From: Balanoglossus misakiensis | Lineage: Eukaryota > Hemichordata | Direction: 5' to 3' | Length of the DNA: 64,000 nt | Assembly (NCBI GenBank): GCA_040954595.2 | Contig: CM082588.2 | Span: 10,292,001 to 10,356,000 of the forward strand | Shown: positions 43,704 to 54,345 of the stretch, piece by piece | Numbering within the stretch: position 1 is the stretch's first letter | Layout: every line of letters begins with the position of its first letter | Position numbers and translations under genes: made by a program | Notes under the pieces: generated by a model | The model's database searches: none | What the model saw: only the letters and a program-made list of their open reading frames with translations | What the model was told of the DNA's origin: nothing

Positions 43704-44410
43704 CACCTAATTAACATAAATTAGCATTTTTACCAATTCACCAAACGTTTCTAAATTTAAAAAATGCTTAAAATATTTAAATGAATATAAGAATATGATT
43801 TCAATAGACTATTATGGTGTTGACCTGTGATATTGCACCATAATGGCTACAAACAGCGTTTTCTTTTAGGTATTTTGAAATTATGACGTCACAAATTAAT
43901 TTGCCATTTTCGACATGAAAACGTGAAAAGAATTTTTGGGAACAGGCAAATTCGAAATCAGCGTATTCGAAATATCCAAAAACAACTTGTTCCCAGCTTG
44001 TACCAAAAAAATGAATGACATGCTTTTAAAATGCTCATTTTCTGAAATTTCCACCTGGACCTAATTAACATAAATTAGCATTTTACCAATTCACAAAATG
44101 TTTCTAAATTAAAAAAATTGTTTAAAAATATTTAAATGAATATAAGAATATGATTTCAATAGACTATTATGGTGTTGACCTGTGATATTGCGCCATAATG
44201 GCTACAAACAGCGTTTTCTTTTAGGTATTTTGAAATTATGACGTCACAAATTAATTTGCCATTTTCGACATGAAAACGTGAAAAGAATTTTTGGGAACAG
44301 GCAACTTCGAAATCAGCGTATTCGAAATATCCAAAAACAACTTGTTCCCAGCTTGTACCAAAAAATGCCTGACATGCTTTTAAAATGCTCATTTTCTGAA
44401 ATTTCCACCT
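43704..44410 (+). repeat. Tandem duplication of about 354 bp
   Basis: The segment starting CCTAATTAACATAAATTAGC at 43706 recurs at 44060 with few changes. The second copy ends near TTTCCACCTG at 44411. The unit is AT-rich, contains the word ATGACGTCA, and does not look coding. Confidence 0.8.
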
Positions 44411-44415
44411 GACTA

Positions 44416-44558
44416 AACGTTCGACCACACACACCTTTCATCCCACATGCAGACACGAGAGTGAAAAACTCGCCAAAATGAATAATCGGTCTCTACCGTT
44501 TATTCATTTGGGCGAGATTTTGACTCTCATATCCTACAAACATGTGTGGTCGAACGTT
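44416..44558. repeat. 143-bp imperfect palindrome (fold-back, MITE-like)
   Basis: The outer arms AACGTTCGACCACACA and its complement at the right end are perfect. The inner arms (GAGAGT..AAAA..CTCGCC..AAATGAATAA) are also complementary. The centre is a short loop near TCGGTCTCTACCG. It could be a small MITE or other fold-back element; no target-site duplication is obvious. Confidence 0.7.
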
Positions 44559-45411
44559 GATTCACTATATATACACAGGGTGTGTTGAATCAAACATAAT
44601 CAATGGAAAGGGGGCAGCGAGAGAGAGACTTTGTCCCTTTAAGGAAAAAATTAATTAATTAGGCCTATGTAATCATCATAAGGCAGTATGTGCCTCTGGA
44701 CAGACTTGACAAAATGATAATGCTCCAAACCTTTCTATTCTTTTGTGAGGAGAGATTTGTTATCAAATAATAATATTCACATCTTGTTATCATAGAAATC
44801 ATGAAAGCACTTTTTGATTCAAAAAGTATAATTTGATGTAGCCCTAGAATGTATCTTCTGCCAATTCTTTACTATTAAACACGTGATCTGGCCATGTAAC
44901 CCACGGCGTTGTCATTTTCAGATATTTCGGCAAAAGTTTTTCGGAGTATGTTTTTACTTTATAACCGCCAAATACACAACATGTATCAGGTATGGGGCCT
45001 CATCAACCTCATTGCATTTCGTCTGCACAGTATTTGTCTGCACCACGTTGCTGAAGTTGCCCGTCATCTGGAAATTTGAATGCCAACGTAACTGCCGTCT
45101 GAGCACGTCTGACATCATTTGATATCGAAGAATCTTTCCCTTTTTGTGCAAAATCACATGAGTCTGAGAAGGCGAAATGTTTATTCCCCTGAATAACTGA
45201 ACCCATTGCTAACACATAATACTAAATCGGTTCGACTTAACTTTCCCTTTAAGGCGTTCAAAATAACGCACAACGTATCAAAAACATGCAAAGTAATACA
45301 CATGATATACAGCACCATCTTAACTCATTTTTGATGTTTGAAATAATTTGCACAATTTCTACCCTCCTTATTCACAGATATCAACGGGCTGCCTGCGGAT
45401 TCAAGGTTGTT
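44559..45411. other. Non-coding, nothing recognised
   Basis: No supported gene, and no repeat I can match within the window. Confidence 0.5.
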
Positions 45412-45476
45412 AGGTCCCATTGGTATAGGCATATATACCATGGGACCTTATGGGATCGGTTGCGTCTGCATGTATT

Positions 45477-45515
45477 TATGTATGTATGTATGTATGTATG
45501 GATGTATGTCTGTAT
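45477..45515 (+). repeat. Microsatellite (GTAT)n
   Basis: Tetranucleotide run near the 5' hairpin of the non-autonomous element, inverted relative to the run at 33918. Confidence 0.85.
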
Positions 45516-45884
45516 GTCCGTCCACATCAAAAACTTGAAAACCACTGCGTGTATCACCTTGATATTTGGTGTGCCAGATGCAGGCTGGGCTGTAGATGGG
45601 AGTTTGTTCAAATGAAATTGTCATTGCCCAAAATATGCAAATTAGATGGAAAATGTGAATTTGGTCATAACTCAGTAACCCAAGAACTACTGGTCAGATT
45701 GCTTTGCGAAGTGGTGTGTATTTACTTTATTTTGTTGTTTATATACACAGCAAATTCCTGAATGATTACATAACTGGCTAAGTTTTAAAGAGGCCAGCTG
45801 TTCTATTTAGTGTATGTACAGTACATATGCCATTGGTAGCTTATGGGTCAGTCAGTGCTCGCCCATTGATCTCTTGCTGTGTGT

Positions 45885-45964
45885 GTATGTGTGTGTATGT
45901 GTGTGTGTGTGTGTGCGTGAGTGTGTTTGTTTGTGTGTGTGTGTGTGTCTGTCTGTCTGTCTGT
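45885..45964 (+). repeat. Microsatellite (GT)n / (GTCT)n
   Basis: Compound dinucleotide and tetranucleotide run in the 3' half of the non-autonomous element. Confidence 0.85.
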
Positions 45965-46037
45965 ATATGGCCATATACTCCGGTGTAGACTTTTTCTTGT
46001 GTATTCCCTCAATGGGACCACTGTGTCCTTGACGCGA

Positions 46038-46671
46038 TTTTTTGTTCAACGAATGAAATGAGGAAGTGACGCAATTTCCGGTTGATAGCCAGCATTGTGT
46101 CTATTATAGTGAAAGTCAGATCTCATAAAAGGGAACTTATCAAACAAGGGTAATACATACAATGAAAATAACGCTGCATCAACAAATACCTAAAGTGAGG
46201 TCCGCATTTTACGGGAGATGTTGCCATTAAAATTGAAATTCGAGTAATGGAGATATCATCGCTTTATATATGTCTTTTAGATTACTGTACTTCATTCAGC
46301 TATGTTTAACTGCCCAGTTGATGGCAAATACCATTTTGGATATATATTTTTTTCTTTGTGAAATAAATATCGATGAACAAACCTTTAACATGAAAAGAAT
46401 TGCCCTACCCATGGATTCGGGTTGAATTTGCCCATATAACGATATAAGGTTTCATAGAAAAGGTCCGATGGTAAACAACATGTTTGAATGAACCGCCCAT
46501 ACTACACGAAAAACTGTAACGTCACAATCACGTGATCTTTTGTTTACTCTAACAACAACTAACTGCGCAAGTAACGTCACATTGTATGGGTACGTACCCA
46601 TAAAATGTATTATTTCATTTTTTACATACTGAACCATGACAACTGACCAAGTCACTCACGAGTTGTTTTAT
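46038..46671. other. Non-coding, nothing recognised
   Basis: No supported gene or repeat in this stretch. Confidence 0.5.
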
Positions 46672-47484
46672 TTTGGCAAGTAAAGTATTAAACAAGTTTA
46701 TTGTTCAGCTCAAAAATATACATGTCAAGTTTGCAGCTGCCTATGGATTTGAACATGTCACATCAAGTCCAAGATACCCCAAATCTAATGGCATGGCAGA
46801 AAATGCAGTCAAAAGTGCAAATTTATCGCTTATGAAGAAAGCCAAGCGAAATAACAAGGATCCATATTTAGCTCTGCTGGATCATAGAAACATACCACGT
46901 GACAGTCAGTTGGGATCACCTGGGCAGAGACTCATGGGTAGGAGAACCAAAAACACTCTTTCCAACCAGCGAGATTTTGCTGAAGCCCAAACAAGTTGAG
47001 AATGTAAAGCCAAGCCTAGAAACATTGAAACAAAGACAGAAATAATATCATGACCAGCATGCCAAACATCTGCCCAGTTTATCAAACGATGAGTTTGTGA
47101 GGATGAAGACACCCAAAGGATGGAAACCAGCAGTTGTACAGTCCAGAGCAAATACACCACGATCATATATTGTCGAGTCAGATGGACACATGTACCGTAG
47201 AAACCGCCGTGACCAGGAAAACAAAAGAAATGCCAGTTGTTCCAGATGTCGCTGATGACCACCTGCTTGTAAAGCATTGTCAACCACCTGCTGTTGAAGA
47301 AACTACGCCAGATGTAAAACCTCTCAAAGAGATGACGGTAACCAATCCTAACTCGGTTTGTAGCAGTATGACGCAAGCAGATGCCACAGGCAACCAGTCA
47401 GTGAAAACCACTTCCAGAGGACGCGTTGTGAGAAGACCAGTAAGATTCCAGGACTATGTAGACACTCAATGTGGAAAGAACTGA
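46672..47484 (+). pseudogene. Gypsy-type integrase C-terminal remnant
   Basis: This is the 3' end of an LTR-retrotransposon pol gene in several frames. The first piece carries the end of the integrase core (AYGFEHVTSSPRYPKSNGMAE, with the catalytic Glu, then DPYLALLDHRNIP and SPGQRLMGRRTK). A frameshift near 46962 and stop codons near 47040 follow. The later piece keeps the usual C-terminal tail (YIVESDGHMYRRNRRD, then GRVVRRPVRFQDYV) up to a stop at 47484. The upstream pol domains are missing, and I see no LTR. Confidence 0.8.
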
Positions 47485-47559
47485 TTTCGGAGTTTGTTGA
47501 AAGAAATACACGAACATCGCGAACATCGCACACATACACATGCACATACTACTTCTCCA

Positions 47560-48520
47560 GCGACGATGCAGACAGCAGACATGGCGACGGGAAGAAACAG
47601 GTAGAGAAACGGAACGCTCCGCGCACGAGGACGAGGAACAGGCTTCTCCAGCCATCGACTACCGCCAGGACAAAAGGTAAAAGAATAAAAAGTGGCGCCA
47701 AGAGGAAACCAACAGACAGGGTTCTCATGTACATACCATGGCCACACAAATAAATCCGAGACCCCAACCCGCACAAACCAGAGGCAATTACTTATGATGA
47801 ATTGACTTTACCACAGCTGGTATCGGGTGAACTGAATCTATCTATATATCTACCTTACTGGCCAACTTCAACATATTGAAGGCTTTGCCAGTGAGTGCAC
47901 CCTATAGTACAGGACATCAAAAATGTCAGTTTTCTGGTTTGGTGAAGTGTAGTGCCAAAGAAGATTTGAAGGATTCATGTGACATCATATTAGGGATGAG
48001 TTTAGATAATGCTTCCACTGTCAATCGTTTAGCAAACTTGCAAAACATTGTCACTGACGCTCAGTTGTATTCTTGGGAGAGGGTCCGTAAATACCACTCA
48101 ATAATTATTTTACAATACCTTGAGCAGGGGTTGTTGGTGTGGGGCGACGATTTTGACAACCTGCATACCAGATTCGTCAGAAACCCTCCCCAAATTAGTG
48201 TGGATCAACCAGTTAAGCCTAGCGCTAAGAAAAACCGTCACTCTCGCTATTGCTCTGCCTTTCAAGATCACAAATGTAGCCAAATCTCTGATCATGTAGT
48301 GGAGGGCAAATTGGAAAAGCATGTCTGCTCCGCCTGTTTGCGCTTTAGGCATTAGGAAACACGGCATGCTTCCACAGATTGCCCCTTTAACGATAAAGAA
48401 TTCAGGGACGAAACACCAAAAAAACCCAGGGAATGGCCTGCAGCACCAGGGGGAGAGGGGATTTTCCAAGATGTAGCAGAATCTGGCTCATGTAACAGTA
48501 TAGCTGATCAGCCTTTTTGT
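47560..48520 (+). pseudogene. Gag-like remnant of the second Ngaro-like element
   Basis: Fragments in different frames include VLMYIPWPHK (compare the WPH core of the first family), YDELTLPQLVSGELNL, and a longer piece from 47876 to 48355. The longer piece ends in a cysteine-histidine-rich segment (YCSAFQDHKC, HVCSACLRFRH). Stops at 47752 and 48354 interrupt it. It probably encoded the RNA-binding Gag protein; the exact start cannot be fixed. Confidence 0.65.
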
Positions 48521-48841
48521 TATGTAGGTTTTTCACCTGACCTTTCAAACTTTGTAAATGGTGTAGCTTTTGATGCTCACAATTTGTATTGCCACATTTC
48601 TGTACTTTTCGACTGTGCCCTCTCGCATCATGTTCTAGCAAAGGCTATATCAGGTACCAAGACCTTCCAGTACCAGGAATTTTTAGTACCCACCGTTGTT
48701 GACACTCCACTTCTTCCAGTTATTCCGGCCTGGGTCCCCCCACACACGACTGATTGGCCCCCATGTTCGCCAGTTTCACACGAGTAGGTCCTACAAGCGC
48801 ACAGGACAGTTTTCACTTCCGGAAAACCAAACTTTGCCGGA

Positions 48842-50357
48842 GTGCGTATCCCTGTTCCCATTGCACTAAACATTCCAGCATGGCGAGCCAGACTTCCTGA
48901 CAGGCACAGCGGAATTATAGTTGACTTTCTTGAATTTGGTTGGCCCATCAATTTCACTGGTAATTGCTTGCCACTTGCTAGCAGGCGCAACCATAGATCC
49001 GCCTTGCAATTTGCTCACCATGTTGATGCCTTCGTTAGCACTGAAGTTAGTCTAAAGGCCACCGCTGGACCATTCGCATCTAACCCACATACTATGCCAG
49101 TGGCTACTTCCCCGCTCTCCTCAGTCCCGAAGAAGGGGTCTCCGTATAGGCGTATTATAATGGATCTCAGTTTTCCCATCTCTAGTTCTGTCAATGCAGG
49201 TTTTTCAGCATTGACCTTCCTGCAGCAGCCTTTCCAGCTCCGCTACCCCAATATTGACACGCTGGTCGCGATTATCAGAGATTTGGGTCCCGGTTGTCTC
49301 TTGTTTAAACTAGACTTGAGTAGGGCTTACAGACAATTGCCAGTGGATCCCCACGACTTTCACCTGTTGGGTTATACATGGCGAGATTCGCTCTTTATTG
49401 ATCTCCGTTTGCCATTTGGGTTGCGCTCCGCGGCGCTTGCATGTCAGGCCACCACGAACACCGTGATTGCCATGTACCATAATCTGGGTTTTCGCGCAGT
49501 CAATTATTTTGGATGACTTTTGCGGCGCAGACACCCCTATACGGGCCCAGTCCGCCTTTTTAGCTTTGCGATCTCTTCTCTCTGAATTAGGTCTACAGGA
49601 AGCCTTTGGTCAAGCTGTAACCCCCACAACTTGTCTCTCGTTTTTAGTCACAGAGGACAGGCTCACTGAGCTTTCAGAGCTTCTTGCTCATTGTTCAGGC
49701 AGGAAAAATGCCACTAGACGTCAGTTGCAGGTCCTTATCGGCAAGCTTTCATTTGTCTCTAGCTGTGTTCGTGCAGGCCGTCTTTTTATTAGCCGCATGC
49801 TTGACACGCTACGTTCTGTCCAGTCAGCGCGGCATCACATTTACTTAAACGTGCAGTTCCAGAAAGATATCAGTTGGTGGATCTCTTTTCTTAGGCAATA
49901 TAACGGCGTTTCGATTATTCCGGAACTGGTCTGGTCCACACCTAACAGCGTTATTTGTACAGATGCTTGCCTTTCAGGATGTGGTGGAATCTCAGCCTCA
50001 CAGTATTTCCATGCCCCATTCCCAGATTTTGTCTTGCAGCAGCAACAGCCTATCCATTGCCTTGACATGCTCACCATCGTAGTGGCGGCCAGACTTTGGG
50101 GTGACAAATGGACAGGCCTGCGCATTCTAGTCATCAGCGACAACAGCAGCATGGTACAGGTTCTTAACACCGGCCGCGGTCGCGACCCCTTTCTCATGTC
50201 AGCCGCGCGCGAACTTTGGTTTATTGCAGCGACACATCAGTTCGAGCTGAAAGCGCGCCTATCTTCCTGGCGCTCAGAACAGCATTGCCGATTGCTTGTC
50301 ACGCTGGCATTTGGACCGCAAGTACCGCGACACCTTTGCCTCACTCACAGGAGATAA
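48842..50357 (+). pseudogene. RT-RNase H of the second Ngaro-like element, frameshifted
   Basis: The RT part (48842-49516) has RRIIMDLSFPI, KLDLSRAYRQLPVDP and LPFGLRSAALAC. It breaks exactly at the catalytic box: an extra T in a T-run turns the expected YLDDF coding into YFG-stop. Translation resumes in another frame from 49467 through the box and into RNase H (CTDACLSGCGG, LDMLTIVVAARLWG, ISDNSSMVQVL). The RNase H end is again frameshifted near 50265. Inactive as read. Confidence 0.85.
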
Positions 50358-50427
50358 ACTTCTTGAAGAAACTCGTCCTTCAGAAGCATTGTTTTCACTA
50401 AACGTCTTATTTTAATTTATTTGCAGC

Positions 50428-50935
50428 TGTGCAGCAAGATCTGGAGTTATTAAGACAAGAGGTCAAGAACTCCCGGCTAGCAGCCTTTCGTCCCGGTACG
50501 CTCAGGAACCTGAATATTCAGTTCCGCTCCTATATAAGTTTTGCACTTCACTACGGTTTGTAAGCGGTGCCTACAACGTCCACGGTTTTGGCGCTTTATG
50601 CCCAGTTTCTTAGCAGGTCGTTTAGTAGTCCTGCATCCGTTACCAATTATATTGCGGGTGTCAAGACACTTCATATACTGACCGGCCACAGCCTGAAACC
50701 TTTCGAATGCCTGGGTTTCAAATTGGCGCTCACAGGCATCAGAAAAAGCAGTGTCCACACACCTTCTCAGAAGTTGCCTTTGACAGTTCCCATGTTGGAG
50801 GAAATTGGCAACTATTATTGATCTTTCCAACAAGTTTCATTTAACAGTTTGGTGCGCTGTTTTAATTGGCTTCTTTGCCTTTTTGAGGAAATCGAACTTG
50901 GTTCCTCCCTATAAACCAAACAACTTGTTCATATT
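50428..50935 (+). pseudogene. Tyrosine recombinase remnant, truncated
   Basis: The N-terminal core-binding half is recognisable (AQFLSRSFSSPASVTNYIAGVKTLH) but carries a stop at 50563 and a frameshift near 50815. The first catalytic Arg segment survives as FFAFLRKSNLVPP. Sequence similarity ends near 50935, so the remaining catalytic residues are gone. The acceptor-like TTTTAATTTATTTGCAG lies just upstream (50410-50426). Confidence 0.75.
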
Positions 50936-51038
50936 TACTGTATACTAAGTGTTATTTTTTCACAATTGGGAACAGGTACATCAAATACAAATAACAATGG
51001 TAGAGTCACATTATAATATTGTGAGAAATTACTAGTGT

Positions 51039-51052
51039 AAAGAAGAGTTATA
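51039..51052 (+). repeat. LINE target-site duplication, left copy
   Basis: AAAGAAGAGTTATA, identical to 52533-52546 directly after the poly-A. Confidence 0.85.
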
Positions 51053-52532
51053 CATGGCACGGTAGGGGGCTCACTTTTTATGGGAAAGTAACAATTATAA
51101 AATCCTTGGTCAATTCACAGTTTACTCATCTTTTCATGTCTCTACCATCTCCTGGTAATGACTTCTTTAAAAAGTATGAAACTTCAGTTTTTAGTTTTCA
51201 ATTTTTTGTGGGGTGGTAAGCGAGACAAGATTAAGAGGAATACCATCTACAATTAATATGTAAATGGGGGTCTCAATTTGACAAATTTGCCTGCCTTTAA
51301 TTTGACGCTAAAGACAGCCTGGTTTTTGAGGATCATGTGAAACAATAGTTTATTTTGTAGTAAATGGTATAAATTTGTTCTTTCCAGTTTTGGTGGGCCC
51401 CAAGTGTATTATGCCAATTTAAAAAAAGATGATTTTCATATTTTGAACCCCATTAATTCTGTTTTCTTAAGACAAATTTATTCAGCATGGCTGCAGTATA
51501 ATACCACTACAGTATCTGATAAAGACGATGTATGCCAAGAACTAATTTGCAATAATTCTGAGATACGAATTAGTGATAAGCCAATATTGTGGAATAACTT
51601 TTCAAGGAATGGTGTTATTTTTATTAATGATCTTATCGATGCTAATTGTAAGTTTTATAATTATGAGCAGTTTACTACAATATATGGTAATATTTGTACA
51701 CAATTTCAGTTATTATGTGCAATACCACTTGATTGGAAAAATATTGTACATAATTCACACTCATCCAAACTACTGGTATGTAAGCCTAATTTTCGAAATC
51801 CCAATTGTTTGTCTGGTAAAAAACTCAATAGAGAGATGTACACTTTTGTTCTGAATTTACAAACACCACAGGAGCTTTCTCCACACATAATACGTTATTG
51901 GTACGATGTATTTGATGAAGTATTTTCCTTAAAAACTGTGTTTTCGCTTCCTTTCAAATTAACAAATGATATTAAGCTTTGGAATTTTCAGTACAAACTA
52001 ATAATGAAGATCTTGCCTTCAAACCGCATGCTTTACAAATGGCGAATAATTGACTCCCCACTTTGTATTTTTTGTAAAGATGTTGTAGAGGATTATTACC
52101 ATCTTTTTTGGGATTGAATTTATACTAGTCGGTTTTGGATTTCAGTGAAAGAGTGTTTTTTTACTGTTACACTTAATACACTAAGGTTAAGTGCAATGTA
52201 CTGTATTCTGGGTAATATAGATGAGGGGGGTAGTCAACTTGCAAATTTCATTCTTTTGATTGGACGTTCTTATATTTTTAAATGTAAAGTGCCGAATGTT
52301 TTGCCAAACATGCTTCAGTTTAAATCATATGTGAAATCTATTTATAAAATAGAAGATAATGTAGCCACTACAAATGATAGACAGGGGATACATCTAGAAA
52401 AATGGGGAGCTTTTGTCAACTTGTTCGTTTATTAGTGTTCTTTTTGTGGTTTCTTTCTTTTTCTTGTCTTTGTCGACTTTTTTGTTTTTGTCCTGTATTT
52501 TTGAAATGAAAAAAAAAAAAAAAAAAAAAAAA
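51053..52532 (+). mobile_element. 5'-truncated L1/Tx1-type LINE with poly-A
   Basis: The insertion is bounded by a perfect 14-bp target-site duplication and ends in a run of about 27 A. It contains only the 3' end of ORF2: a RT C-terminal segment and the downstream region. 5' truncation, a poly-A tail and a target-site duplication are the hallmarks of target-primed reverse transcription. It lies about 100 bp from the truncated end of the Ngaro-like remnant. Confidence 0.9.
51180..52435 (+). pseudogene. LINE ORF2 C-terminal fragment
   Basis: The early part (about 51180-51350) is recognisable in broken frames as the RT thumb region (WGGKRDKIKRNTIY, NGGLNLTNLPAF). The main open piece is 51404-52117, followed in the same frame by 52118-52435. 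The two are separated only by TGA at 52115-52117, in the context SPLCIFCKD...HLFWD-stop. A Cys usually follows at this place in the C-terminal Cys/His motif of this LINE group. One point mutation therefore appears to split an otherwise long open frame. Confidence 0.75.
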
Positions 52533-52546
52533 AAAGAAGAGTTATA
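52533..52546 (+). repeat. LINE target-site duplication, right copy
   Basis: AAAGAAGAGTTATA directly after the poly-A tail; its first As merge with the tail. Confidence 0.85.
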
Positions 52547-53180
52547 TGTATTCAGTTTCATGTCAGTTTCTGACTTATACCAACAACACTGTTTTCTCAC
52601 ATAAAATTAGGAATGATATGGATGTACTGTAATACTGTCATTGCAACTCGGTGAACACGTATTTTCATGCAGTTTTTCCAATCAAAACTGGAAATATAAT
52701 GTAATGTACAAAACATGCTCTACTAAATAAACCTTATAACTTAAAACTTAAAAATTATATCTTGTTTTGAATGAGCATTGTGCTATGTGATTTGTAGTCA
52801 GCTTTTGAATAAATTACATGTGATTTTTACATATACAGGAGAAATGAACAATGTCATTGTAATTATTTAAGGTATTAACTTCACATCTGATAGACAGGTT
52901 GGCAACCTCAGACTAAGTTCTTGGATGACTAAAAACTACAAGCAAATATTCAAACTCAGTGAATGTTCTCCAGACATGACATCTCAATGAAGCTAAGCTT
53001 AAACTACCATACTACACATGACTGAGTGTACTCCTTGCTTGACATGCAAAGTAGCTAAGTTGTTAAACATCAATTCTACAAAAACCTGACATTTTAACAA
53101 ACAACAACAACACATACATTTACAACATTGACAATCACTGCATTTCAGTCTGCACTTCTCCTTGTAGTGGGGCAGTTAAC
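52547..53180. other. Non-coding, nothing recognised
   Basis: No supported gene or repeat. Confidence 0.5.
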
Positions 53181-53186
53181 CCAAAA

Positions 53187-53410
53187 ATCGTGCAATTTGG
53201 GTTAAAAGCATGAAACTTGGTACACTTATGGCGGCCATTTTCTGATATGGATCTAAAATGACACAGCCCTCTAGTGACCAGAAACAGATATCAAACTTTA
53301 AAATCGTGCACTTTGGGTTAAAAGCATGAAATTTGGTACAATTATTCATTGACCCATGGCGGACATTTTCCAATATGGATCCCAAAATAGCGGCCAGAAA
53401 CTGACATTCA
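53187..53410 (+). repeat. Two diverged 116-bp tandem units
   Basis: ATCGTGCA..TTTGGGTTAAAAGCATGAAA at 53187 recurs at 53303, followed in both by GGTACA and a TGGCGGCCATTTTC-like stretch. Non-coding. Confidence 0.65.
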
Positions 53411-53509
53411 CACTTCTCTCCCATTATTGGCACTTTTTGGTCAATTGTAACACTCAGAAACAGGAATATGGGTTGTAAAACATACTTGCTTCCATACATT
53501 CCTCTGTAT

Positions 53510-53934
53510 ATTATCCTAATTGTGATGTACATGTATCAGATCAATCTTGATGACATTCTCCTTTACAGTAACAAAGAGCACTGCTGTCAGACTAGACCTA
53601 AAGCACCTACAGGAACATGTGCATTACTTTTTACAACTGATTTCCTGAGGTTGACTCTTTTCTTGGGCTTGACTAAGAGTTTTCCAACTTGATTTCCAAT
53701 GGGATTCTGTTGGTTTGATATAGCTTTGCTAGGTTTCTCATAGCACATGTTCTTTTAGAGCTGCCTGTGTAGAAGGAATATTCTCAAGAACCCTTGACTT
53801 TCTGGAGAAGAGATATTGTCTTACCCTTTGCATGACTTTGAGTATTCAACTGGTTCTGTTATACCGAAGAACAAATTGTTCAATTAGTAACATACAAGAT
53901 TGATCTGATACATGTACATCAGGATTAGGAGAAT
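53510..53934. repeat. 425-bp segment with 40-bp terminal inverted repeats
   Basis: 53510-53549 and 53895-53934 are inverted copies that differ at only a few positions (core GATGTACATGTATCAGATCA). The inside is not clearly coding. It could be a non-autonomous DNA transposon or a chance inverted duplication; no target-site duplication is evident. Confidence 0.5.
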
Positions 53935-54345
53935 ATTCAAAGCGATCTGGAGCAGATAAGATAGGATGATTTTCTCCCGGCCTCCAGCATCTGCCAACTC
54001 CTGTCTGTCACCTAATAATCTGACAAGTCATAATAAGGAGATTTTTCTTATTTGTGGTTTAAATAATACTGTACTTTTGGTAGGAGTTTTTGATACAGTG
54101 TGATGGAAAAGAGGAATCAGTGTTAATTTCTTTAGATGATTGTTGATTTTGTGACATTCAGGTTTTTTTCACTATTAAACATGTCACTTGATATGCTTAT
54201 TTTTTTCATGAAAAATTTAAAACAAAACTTTAAAATTACATTAGAATTTAATGAATTTTGAATTATGGTTATCTCTTACATTATTACTACTTTTATAAAT
54301 ATTTACATCATAATGTGTCAATTCTTTTTATCTGAATTAATTAGA
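53935..54345. other. AT-rich non-coding, nothing recognised
   Basis: No gene seen; it leads into Satellite B. Confidence 0.5.

Larger units (their letters stand above)
45412..46037 (+). mobile_element. Non-autonomous Helentron derivative, 626 bp
   Basis: It starts with AGGTCCCATTGG and a hairpin, as the minus-strand 5' end of the big Helentron does, and shares about 270 bp of its 5' region. It ends with AATGGGACCAC..GTGTCCTTGACGC, the same subterminal inverted repeat and 3' end. The flanks are T on the left and T6 on the right, fitting insertion between Ts. It contains a (GTAT)n run at 45477-45515 and a GT/GTCT-rich run at 45885-45960. It has no gene of its own. Confidence 0.8.
47500..50940 (+). 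mobile_element. Degenerate Ngaro/DIRS-like retrotransposon, second family
   Basis: Gag, RT-RNase H and recombinase remnants lie in the same order as in the array at the window start, but diverged in sequence and broken by stops and frameshifts. The recombinase is cut off before its His-x-x-Arg and Tyr residues near 50940. A T-rich tract with CAG precedes the recombinase, as in the other family. The left boundary is uncertain because it abuts the Gypsy remnant. Confidence 0.8.

Noticed and set aside
17266-46037. A 28.8-kb composite element bounded by inverted GTCCTTGACGC-type ends
   Set aside because: The two ends are the 3' termini of two separate Helentron-type elements in opposite orientation, each with its own 5' end.
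45852-46049. Thr/His-rich open frame on the minus strand
   Set aside because: It is a translation of the GT/GTCT microsatellite.
53543-53600. A peptide reading LDDILLYS that resembles an RT catalytic box
   Set aside because: No other RT motif is found in register around it, and it overlaps the edge of the inverted repeat. Chance or a very old Gypsy scrap cannot be told apart.
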